The notes under the pieces: model-generated | Seen by the model: the letters and a program-made list of their open reading frames with translations, nothing else | Database searches by the model: none | Told to the model about the DNA's origin: nothing | Assembly: GCA_964476505.1 (NCBI GenBank) | Contig: CAYZAW010000059.1 | Location: 1 to 11,027 of the forward strand | Length of the DNA: 11,027 bases | From: CAYZAW01 sp964476505 | GTDB taxonomy: Bacteria; Bacillota; Clostridia; Christensenellales; CAG-138 | Reading direction: 5' to 3' | Part shown: piece by piece, positions 6,141-11,027 of the stretch | How positions within the stretch are numbered: position 1 is the stretch's first letter | How the letters are laid out: each line of letters opens with the position of its first letter | Translations under genes and position numbers: made by a program

Positions 6141-6358
6141 GAGGTTTTCCGCGGTACCACCCTACTTTACCGCCCGAGGCGGGCGGCCTTATAGACGGCG
6201 CTGTAACGGGCGCGCCCGTGCAAGGCTACTCGATTTTTCACCCTGCCGCTCACGGGGGATGCAGCCGCCTGCCCTACGCCGCGCTTGCACCCTGCCCGCG
6301 GCTCGCTTGGTAAGACGTTGTGGCGTTTGCGTGTCCCGATCGACACTTTTTCGTTATG
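6114..6358 (-). promoter_or_regulatory. T-box riboswitch, isoleucine specifier
   Basis: Read on the minus strand, the leader has the canonical T-box order. A stem I base GATCGGGACACGCAAA contains CGGG (6335-6338), which can pair with CCCG just after the specifier. The AGCGAG motif (6303-6308) precedes an apical hairpin GCCGCG/CGCGGC (6297-6302 and 6278-6283) whose loop contains GGGTGCAAG. The specifier ATC (6258-6260) encodes isoleucine. Then come the GAGTAG linker motif (6226-6231) and the T-box core AGGGTGGTACCGCG (6150-6163). In the antiterminator AGGG pairs with CCCT and GCG with CGT around the UGGUACC bulge, which reads the free CCA end of uncharged tRNA-Ile. When tRNA-Ile is uncharged, ileS is transcribed. 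Specifier and downstream gene agree. Confidence 0.95.
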
Positions 6359-6364
6359 GAGAAA

Positions 6365-6393
6365 AGTATAACCGCAGAATCTTCTTTTGTAAA
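6365..6393 (-). promoter_or_regulatory. Sigma-A promoter of the ileS T-box transcript
   Basis: On the minus strand TTTACA (6388-6393) and TATACT (6365-6370) are separated by exactly 17 bases. The predicted start near 6358 gives a leader of about 314 nt before the ileS start codon. Confidence 0.87.
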
Positions 6394-6543
6394 GTGCTTT
6401 TGGAGCGAAATTGGGGTATACTGAGCGGGATCGCTATTATATAAGGTAAGTTTTCGTTTCTTATGCGAGAAACGTTAAAGCACCTGCGCATACGGCAACA
6501 GTGCAAGTGTAAAAAACGGAGCGGCACCCCACAACATCTGGGC
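6394..6543. other. Divergent spacer between the ileS and S10 promoters
   Basis: No gene is supported here. A weak plus-strand promoter-like pair TTGGGG (6411-6416) and TATTAT (6435-6440) with an 18-base spacer is followed by a 7-bp hairpin CGTTTCT/AGAAACG (6455-6461/6468-6474) with no T-run. The 64-codon open frame that starts at the hairpin has no ribosome binding site. An 8-bp element AGTGTAAA (6506-6513) is inversely repeated as TTTACACT at 6556-6563, inside the first S10 promoter. Confidence 0.4.
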
Positions 6544-6572
6544 TTGACCCGCCTGTTTACACTCTATATTGT
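6544..6572 (+). promoter_or_regulatory. Upstream candidate promoter of the S10 operon (P1)
   Basis: TTGACC (6544-6549) and TATTGT (6567-6572) have a 17-base spacer. It lies about 100 bases upstream of the stronger P2 and would give a longer leader of over 300 nt. The -10 match is only moderate. Confidence 0.5.
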
Positions 6573-6622
6573 ATCTTCCTTCCAATTCCCCGAAAATGCC
6601 CAAAACACCGGGGAAAATCGGG

Positions 6623-6674
6623 TGAAAAATTTTTTCGAAAACCCCTTGCATTTCTAGCATACATCCTGTAAAAT
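6623..6674 (+). promoter_or_regulatory. Main S10 operon promoter (P2) with UP element
   Basis: TTGCAT (6646-6651) and TAAAAT (6669-6674) have a 17-base spacer, with the start expected near 6681. Just upstream, five A (6625-6629), six T (6630-6635), three bases, then AAA (6639-6641) match every fixed position of the full UP-element consensus AAAWWTWTTTTNNNAAA, at the right distance (about -57 to -38). This marks a promoter built for very high output through contact with the RNA polymerase alpha subunit. Confidence 0.83.
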
Positions 6675-6680
6675 AAACGC

Positions 6681-6897
6681 GTTGCGCAAAAAACGTAGAT
6701 TTTATGGCGCAATCGGGATGAAGCGGGAGGTTGCCGGGAGCCACCGGGTAATTTCCGCAGACCACCCACCTACGGGTGATGGCCTCCCACCGTGCAGTCC
6801 TTACCAAACGCCGGAACGCAGGTTCCGGTAAAAAATAAGATAAGGAAACACACGGAAGAGTGTACAGCCCAATCTAAGAAGGAGGAAACCAAATAAT
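6681..6897 (+). promoter_or_regulatory. Structured 5' leader of the S10 operon
   Basis: About 217 nt precede rpsJ from P2. Visible structure: a hairpin at the 5' end (TTGCGC 6682-6687 with GCGCAA 6707-6712); a branched domain closed by GGGAGG (6725-6730) with CCTCCC (6783-6788), containing a CCGG/CCGG hairpin (6734-6737/6744-6747) and CACCC/GGGTG (6763-6767/6774-6778); and a 7-bp hairpin CCGGAAC-GCAG-GTTCCGG (6811-6828). No T-run follows any stem, so it does not look like an intrinsic attenuator. The ribosome binding site AAGGAGG (6879-6885) lies outside these stems. Leaders of S10 operons are controlled by L4 in E. coli; whether this one binds any ribosomal protein is unknown. Confidence 0.6.
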
Positions 6898-7206
6898 ATG
6901 GCAAACCAGAAGATCCGTATCAAGCTCAAGGCGTACGAATGCAATCTGATCGACCAAAGCGCCGAAAAGATCGTTGAAACCGCCAAGAGAACCGGCGCCC
7001 GCGTTTCGGGACCTATCCCCCTGCCCACGGAAAAGGAGATCGTTACGATCCTCCGCTCCCCGCATAAGTACAAGGATTCCCGTGAACAGTTTGAGATGCG
7101 TACGCACAAGCGTCTGATCGATATTCTCCAGCCCTCGGCCAAAACCGTGGACGCACTGATGAAGCTCGATCTCCCCGCCGGTGTCGACATCGAGATCAAG
7201 CTTTAA
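6898..7206 (+). CDS. rpsJ: 30S ribosomal protein S10 (uS10)
   Basis: This 102-residue protein matches the usual length of bacterial S10. The family features are KIRIKLKAYECNLIDQSAEK at the N-terminus, GPIPLPTEK (about 38-46) in the start of the long loop, and the signature SPHKYKDSREQFEMRTHKRL (54-73). S10 sits in the 30S head, contacts S3 and S14, and as NusE also takes part in transcription antitermination with NusB. It is the first gene of the S10 operon, which starts with its own promoters and leader here rather than following tuf. The ATG at 6898 is preceded by AAGGAGG with a slightly long 12-base gap. Confidence 0.98.
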   Translation: MANQKIRIKLKAYECNLIDQSAEKIVETAKRTGARVSGPIPLPTEKEIVTILRSPHKYKDSREQFEMRTHKRLIDILQPSAKTVDALMKLDLPAGVDIEIKL

Positions 7207-7224
7207 GCTTCGGAGGTGTAAATA

Positions 7225-7851
7225 ATGAAGAAAGCCATAGTAGGCAAGAAAGTTGGTATGACGCAGCTGTTCCTCAGTGACGGTACCATGATCCCTGTCA
7301 CTGTCGTGGAGGCTGGCCCCTGCCCCGTCGTCCAGAAAAAGACTGTGGAGCATGACGGTTACAGCGCAATCCAGGTTGGCTTTGCAGAGAAAAAGGAAAA
7401 CCGCGTCACCAAGCCCGAGCAAGGGCATTTCGCCAAGGCGGGCGCAAAGGTCACCCGCTTCCTGAAGGAACTCAAGCTGGACGACGCCGCTTCTTATGAG
7501 GTTGGCAGCGTTATCAAGGCAGACATGTTCCAAGAAGGCGACCACATTGACGTGACCGGTACTTCCAAGGGCAAGGGCTTTGCGGGCTCCATCAAGCGCC
7601 ACAACCAGTCCCGCGGCCGCAAGACCCACGGTTCCCATTCCTACCGGACTCCCGGCTCCATGAGCGCGTGCTCCGATCCTTCCAAGGTGTTCAAGCACAA
7701 GAACCTGCCCGGTCATATGGGTTCTGAACAGGTCACCATCCAGAACCTGGAGATCGCTCGCGTGGATGCAGACCGCAACCTGCTGCTCATCAAGGGTGCC
7801 GTTCCCGGCGCAAAAGGCGGCATGGTCGTGGTCAAGAGCACGGTAAAGTAA
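7225..7851 (+). CDS. rplC: 50S ribosomal protein L3 (uL3)
   Basis: This 208-residue protein starts KKAIVGKKVGMTQLFLSDG, the classic L3 N-terminus, and contains VTKPEQGHFAKAG (about 71-83), DVTGTSKGKGFAG (109-121) and the ending NLLLIKGAVPGAKGG. It binds near the 3' end of 23S rRNA, and its long internal loop (about 115-165) reaches toward the peptidyl transferase centre. It is one of the first proteins needed for 50S assembly. The start follows GGAGGTG (7212-7218) and lies 18 bases after rpsJ; rplD follows after 21 bases. Length and motifs are normal. Confidence 0.98.
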   Translation: MKKAIVGKKVGMTQLFLSDGTMIPVTVVEAGPCPVVQKKTVEHDGYSAIQVGFAEKKENRVTKPEQGHFAKAGAKVTRFLKELKLDDAASYEVGSVIKADMFQEGDHIDVTGTSKGKGFAGSIKRHNQSRGRKTHGSHSYRTPGSMSACSDPSKVFKHKNLPGHMGSEQVTIQNLEIARVDADRNLLLIKGAVPGAKGGMVVVKSTVK

Positions 7852-7872
7852 GGATTGAGAGGAGGAAACACC

Positions 7873-8493
7873 ATGCCTAAAGTTGCATTGTTCAATATAA
7901 CCGGCAAGCAGGTCGGCGATGTAGAGCTTTCCGACAACGTGTTTGGTCAAGAGGTCAACACCTCCGTCATGCACGACGTCGTAAAGGCGTACCTTGCCAA
8001 CCAGCGCCAGGGCACACAAAGTGCGTTGACCAGAAGCGAAGTTTCCGGCGGCGGCATCAAGCCCTGGAGACAAAAGGGCACCGGCCGCGCCCGTCAGGGT
8101 TCCACCCGCTCGCCCCAGTGGCGTCACGGCGGTATCGTGTTCGCGGTAAAGCCCCGCAGCTATCGAATCGACCTCAACAAAAAGGTCAAGCGCCTGGCAA
8201 TGAAGTCCGCGCTGTCCTCTAAGGTCAACGACAACGAACTGATCGTATTCGACGAGCTCAATCTGGCAGCTCCCAAAACCAAGGAAATGGTAAAGGTGCT
8301 GGATGGCATGAACATTGAGAAGGCGCTGATCGTTCTTTCCGGCAAGGATGAGATCGTAGAGCGCGCCGCGTCCAACATCCCCAACGTGAAAACCACGTTC
8401 GTTGGCACCCTCAATGTGTATGATATTCTCAAGTATGACAAGCTCATCCTCACCAAGGAGAGCCTCGCAGCGATTGAGGAGGTATATGTATAA
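7873..8493 (+). CDS. rplD: 50S ribosomal protein L4 (uL4)
   Basis: This 206-residue protein is L4, recognised by VFGQEVNTSVMHDVV (about 24-38) and by the basic tunnel loop GGGIKPWRQKGTGRARQGS (59-77) followed by RSPQWRHGG. The loop lines the narrowest part of the nascent-peptide exit tunnel with L22. In E. coli L4 also represses the S10 operon through its leader. An in-frame TTG at 7855 would add six residues, but it lies upstream of and within the GAGGAGG ribosome binding site, so the ATG at 7873 is chosen. Its TAA overlaps the rplW ATG by one base, which suggests translational coupling. Confidence 0.97.
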   Translation: MPKVALFNITGKQVGDVELSDNVFGQEVNTSVMHDVVKAYLANQRQGTQSALTRSEVSGGGIKPWRQKGTGRARQGSTRSPQWRHGGIVFAVKPRSYRIDLNKKVKRLAMKSALSSKVNDNELIVFDELNLAAPKTKEMVKVLDGMNIEKALIVLSGKDEIVERAASNIPNVKTTFVGTLNVYDILKYDKLILTKESLAAIEEVYV

Positions 8494-8789
8494 TGAAAAA
8501 CCCGCATGACATTATCCTCAAGCCCGTGCTGACCGAGAAAAGTTACGACTATCTCCCCAGCAAAGTGTACACGTTCATCGTGGACAAACGGGCCAACAAA
8601 ACGGAGATCCGTCAGGCGGTAGAGGCTGTGTTCGACGTTAAGGTTGACGACGTGCACACCGTAAACCGTTTGGGCAAGATGAAGCGCCAGGGCGCTCACG
8701 AAGGCCGTCGCGCTTCCACCAAAAAAGCGTACGTAAAGCTGAAGAAGGACAGCAAGGGTATTGAGTTCTTCGACAGCATGTCCCAGTAA
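8493..8789 (+). CDS. rplW: 50S ribosomal protein L23 (uL23)
   Basis: This 98-residue protein has the L23 signatures DIILKPVLTEKSYDYL near the start, KVYTFIVDKRANKTEIRQAV (about 24-43) and FDVKVDDVHTVNRLGKMKR (47-65). L23 forms part of the ring around the exit of the peptide tunnel and is the docking site for trigger factor and signal recognition particle. Its ATG overlaps the rplD stop by one base, and its GAGGAGG ribosome binding site lies inside the end of rplD, so the two are probably translated in a coupled way. It is followed closely by rplB. Normal length. Confidence 0.97.
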   Translation: MKNPHDIILKPVLTEKSYDYLPSKVYTFIVDKRANKTEIRQAVEAVFDVKVDDVHTVNRLGKMKRQGAHEGRRASTKKAYVKLKKDSKGIEFFDSMSQ

Positions 8790-8800
8790 GGAGGCTCACC

Positions 8801-9634
8801 ATGGCGATTAGGAAAATCAACCCCACCACGCCGGGTCAGCGGTTTATGACGGTCTCCGCCTTTGAAGAGATCACCAGCACCACCCCGGAAAAATCCCTGA
8901 TGACGGATCTGCGTCATTCGGGCGGCCGTAACAATCACGGCAGGATCACCGTGCGCCACCGCGGCGGCGGCGCACGGCGCAAGTACCGCATCATCGACTT
9001 CAAGCGCAACAAAGACGGCGTACCGGCAAAGGTTGCCACCATCGAGTACGACCCCAACCGCTCCGCCAACATCGCACTGCTGACCTATGCAGACGGCGAA
9101 AAGCGCTACATCATCGCACCTCTGGGCCTCACCGTTGGCGACACCATCGTGTCCGGCCCCGAAGCCGATATCAAAGTCGGTAACGCGCTGCCCATCGCAA
9201 ACATCCCCGTGGGCACCATGATCCACTGCATCGAGATCAAGCCCGGCAAGGGCGCGCAGATGGTCAGATCCGCCGGCAACGCGGCGCAGCTGATGGCTAA
9301 GGAAGGCAAGTACGCACAGGTGCGTCTGCCCAGCGGCGAGGTTCGCCTCATCCCCATGAACGCCAAGGCCACAATCGGCCAGGTGGGCAATGTGGATCAT
9401 GAGAACATCAAGCTCGGCAAAGCCGGCCGTACCCGTCATAAGGGCTTCCGTCCCACTGTTCGCGGCTCCGTCATGAACCCCTGCGACCATCCGCACGGCG
9501 GCGGCGAGGGCAAGAGCCCCATCGGCCGTCCCGGCCCGGTTACCCCTTGGGGCAAGCCTGCACTGGGTTACAAGACGCGTAAGACGAAGAACCGCAACGA
9601 TAAGTTCATCGTACGCCGCAGAGACGGCAAGTGA
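8801..9634 (+). CDS. rplB: 50S ribosomal protein L2 (uL2)
   Basis: This 277-residue protein is L2, the most conserved large-subunit protein, and has the usual length. It shows RHSGGRNNHGRITVRHRGGG (about 38-57), YRIIDFKRNKDGVPAKVATI (62-81), NIPVGTMIHCIEIKPGKGAQ and the C-terminal HPHGGGEGKSPIGRPGPVTP block with the conserved histidine implicated in peptidyl transferase function. L2 supports subunit association and tRNA binding. The ATG at 8801 follows AAGGAGG with good spacing, 11 bases after rplW. It is followed by rpsS in the standard order. No anomalies were seen. Confidence 0.98.
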   Translation: MAIRKINPTTPGQRFMTVSAFEEITSTTPEKSLMTDLRHSGGRNNHGRITVRHRGGGARRKYRIIDFKRNKDGVPAKVATIEYDPNRSANIALLTYADGEKRYIIAPLGLTVGDTIVSGPEADIKVGNALPIANIPVGTMIHCIEIKPGKGAQMVRSAGNAAQLMAKEGKYAQVRLPSGEVRLIPMNAKATIGQVGNVDHENIKLGKAGRTRHKGFRPTVRGSVMNPCDHPHGGGEGKSPIGRPGPVTPWGKPALGYKTRKTKNRNDKFIVRRRDGK

Positions 9635-9654
9635 GAAGGAAGGAGTAAAGGTTC

Positions 9655-9936
9655 ATGAGTAGGTCCGTTAAAAAAGGCCCGTTTGTGTGTGAGCGCCTCT
9701 TAAAGCGCGTCACCGATATGAACGCATCCGGCAAAAAGACCGTGGTCAAAACCTGGTCTCGCGCTTCCACGATATTCCCCGAGTTTGTGGGACATACCAT
9801 TGCTGTCCATGATGGCCGCAAGCATGTGCCCGTATACGTTACCGAGGAAATGGTGGGTCATAAGCTGGGCGAGTTTGCGCCCACCCGCACGTTCCGCGGT
9901 CACAGGGGTTCCGAGAAGTCCTCGGGCGCCAGGTAA
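9655..9936 (+). CDS. rpsS: 30S ribosomal protein S19 (uS19)
   Basis: This 93-residue protein starts SRSVKKGPFVCERLLKRV and contains the signature TWSRASTIFPEFVGHTIAVH (about 38-57), VTEEMVGHKLGEFAPTRTF (68-86) and the ending GHRGSEK, all typical of S19. It binds 16S rRNA in the 30S head, pairs with S13 and lies near the A and P site tRNAs. The start at 9655 follows AAGGAG with a somewhat long gap and lies 20 bases after rplB. Normal length and position in the S10 operon. Confidence 0.98.
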   Translation: MSRSVKKGPFVCERLLKRVTDMNASGKKTVVKTWSRASTIFPEFVGHTIAVHDGRKHVPVYVTEEMVGHKLGEFAPTRTFRGHRGSEKSSGAR

Positions 9937-9950
9937 GGAGGAGAAGAAGA

Positions 9951-10337
9951 ATGGCAACTAGATCCAGAGAAAAAGCGGCAGCCCGCCGCGAGAATGCCGA
10001 TCGTCGTCCCCATGCCATCGTGCGCTATGTGCGGATTTCCGCCCGCAAGGTCAAGGTCGTGATCGACCTGATCCGCGGCAAGTCCGTCGCCGAGGCAAAG
10101 GCGATCCTGATGTACACCCCCAAGGCGGCTTCCGCCGTGGTAGAAAAGCTCTTAGACTCCGCGGTCGCCAATGCGGAAAACAACTTGGAGCTTTCCCGTG
10201 ACAATCTGTACGTTGCAGAGGTGTTCGCCAATCAAGGCCCCACCCTCAAGCGGTTCCGTCCCCGCGCGCAAGGCCGCGCCACCCGCATCCGCAAGCGTAC
10301 GAGCCACATCACCATCGTACTGGACCAGGCGAAGTAA
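9951..10337 (+). CDS. rplV: 50S ribosomal protein L22 (uL22)
   Basis: This 128-residue protein carries the L22 core RYVRISARKVKVVIDLIRGK (about 25-44), ANAENNLELSRDNLYVAEVF (75-94) and the C-terminal beta-hairpin region FRPRAQGRATRIRKRTSHIT (103-122). The hairpin extends into the exit tunnel opposite L4 and is the usual site of macrolide-resistance changes; none is assumed here. A basic N-terminal extension (TRSREKAAARRENADRRPH) makes it somewhat longer than the common 110-115 residues. The ATG at 9951 follows GGAGGAG and lies 14 bases after rpsS. Confidence 0.97.
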   Translation: MATRSREKAAARRENADRRPHAIVRYVRISARKVKVVIDLIRGKSVAEAKAILMYTPKAASAVVEKLLDSAVANAENNLELSRDNLYVAEVFANQGPTLKRFRPRAQGRATRIRKRTSHITIVLDQAK

Positions 10338-10349
10338 GGAGGAAGAGTA

Positions 10350-11003
10350 ATGGGTCAGAAAGTTAATCCAAACGGCTTCCGCGTCGGCGTCATCCGCGAT
10401 TGGAACACCCGTTGGTATGCGCAGAAAAAGGACTTCGCCGATTTCCTCGTTGAGGATAAGAAGATCCGCGACTACGTGAAAAAGAAGTATTTCGCAGCCA
10501 GCATCTCCAAGATCGATATCGAGCGTGCTGCCAACAAGATCACGGTGAACATCTATACCGGCCGTCCCGGCATGCTCATCGGCAAAGGCGGCGCAGGCGT
10601 GGAGCTGATCAAGCAGGACGTGTCCGAGCTGGTCAACAAGAGCGTCAACGTGAACATCATGGAAGTGCGCAACGTTGATACCGACGCGCAACTGGTGGCA
10701 GAGAACATCGCCGCGCAGATCGAAAAGCGCGTATCCTTCCGCCGTGCCATGAAGCAGGCCATGGGCCGCACCATCAAGGCAGGCGCAAAGGGCATCAAGA
10801 TCAAGTGCGGCGGCCGTTTAGGCGGCGCCGAGATCGCCCGTACGGAAGGCTATCACGACGGTTCCATCCCGCTGCAGACCATGCGCGCGGATATCGAGTA
10901 CGGCTTTGCAGAAGCATCCACCACCTACGGTCGCATCGGCGTAAAGGTGTGGGTGTACAAGGGAGAAGTCCTTGGCAGCCATCGCAGGGAAGGAGGCAAA
11001 TAA
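10350..11003 (+). CDS. rpsC: 30S ribosomal protein S3 (uS3)
   Basis: This 217-residue protein has the normal length of S3. It starts MGQKVNPNGFRVGVIRDWNT (most relatives have NPHGLRVG, so N and F replace H and L). The KH RNA-binding domain shows the GMLIGKGGAG loop (about 74-83), and the C-terminal domain has MKQAMGRTIKAGAKGIKIKC, GGRLGGAEIAR and YGRIGVKVWVYKGEV. S3 lines the mRNA entry channel in the 30S head and helps unwind mRNA. The start follows AAGGAGG 12 bases after rplV. rplP begins two bases after its stop. Confidence 0.98.
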   Translation: MGQKVNPNGFRVGVIRDWNTRWYAQKKDFADFLVEDKKIRDYVKKKYFAASISKIDIERAANKITVNIYTGRPGMLIGKGGAGVELIKQDVSELVNKSVNVNIMEVRNVDTDAQLVAENIAAQIEKRVSFRRAMKQAMGRTIKAGAKGIKIKCGGRLGGAEIARTEGYHDGSIPLQTMRADIEYGFAEASTTYGRIGVKVWVYKGEVLGSHRREGGK

Positions 11004-11005
11004 CC

Positions 11006-11027
11006 ATGTTGATGCCGAAAAGAGTCA
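11006..11027 (+). CDS. rplP: 50S ribosomal protein L16 (uL16), N-terminus, partial
   Basis: The last 22 bases open with ATG and encode MLMPKRV, the typical start of bacterial L16 (MLMPKRVKFR). AAGGAGG at 10990-10996, inside the end of rpsC, serves as its ribosome binding site. The gene continues beyond the window, as expected after rpsC in the S10 operon. Confidence 0.9.

Noticed and set aside
6463..6657. A 64-codon open frame in the ileS-rpsJ spacer
   Set aside because: It starts inside a hairpin, has no ribosome binding site, and spans both S10 promoters and the UP element.
7855..7872. An in-frame upstream TTG start for rplD
   Set aside because: It lies upstream of and overlaps the frame of the GAGGAGG ribosome binding site; the ATG at 7873 gives the normal L4 N-terminus.
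6874..8127. A 417-codon open frame on the minus strand across rpsJ, rplC and rplD
   Set aside because: It is antisense to three unmistakable ribosomal protein genes, has no ribosome binding site or recognisable domain, and is a by-product of GC-rich codon usage.
8696..9496. A 266-codon minus-strand open frame opposite rplW and rplB
   Set aside because: It is a shadow of rplB with low-complexity His/Ala/Gly-rich composition and no start signals.

Overview
The window is an ordinary chromosomal housekeeping stretch from a GC-rich Firmicute, most likely a gut Clostridia (Oscillospirales- or Christensenellales-like). The grounds are an L10-type leader with an attenuator, a T-box in front of ileS, strong AAGGAGG-type ribosome binding sites, and Clostridia-style intergenic palindromes. 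No genus can be named from the sequence alone.

Layout: positions 1-1278 carry the end of rplA, then a promoter, an L10-binding leader with an intrinsic attenuator, rplJ (L10) and rplL (L7/L12), closed by a strong terminator at about 1293-1327. Positions 1328-1690 are non-coding and packed with perfect hairpins plus a 31-bp direct repeat. Positions 1691-2653 (minus strand) encode a YajO-like aldo/keto reductase with its own promoter, which has a 19-bp spacer and an embedded dyad typical of MerR-family operators. Positions 2922-6044 (minus strand) encode a long, type-2 (eukaryote-like) isoleucyl-tRNA synthetase, preceded by a full T-box riboswitch (6114-6358) whose specifier reads ATC (Ile), and by a near-consensus promoter.

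Positions 6394-6897 are the divergent control region of the S10 operon: two candidate promoters, the nearer one with a textbook UP element, and a roughly 215-nt structured leader. Positions 6898-11027 carry rpsJ-rplC-rplD-rplW-rplB-rpsS-rplV-rpsC and the first seven codons of rplP, tightly packed on the plus strand, each with a strong Shine-Dalgarno.

Together the genes build the ribosome (stalk, 50S tunnel rim, 30S head) and charge tRNA-Ile. Three independent RNA- or DNA-level control devices are visible: the L10 attenuator, the Ile T-box and the S10 leader. I see no mobile element, phage, toxin, defence system or CRISPR array. The most unusual points are the gene order (ileS and a reductase, inverted, sit where rpoBC and the str operon usually lie between rplL and rpsJ), the hairpin-dense intergenic region, the MerR-type operator, and the uncharacterised S10 leader.
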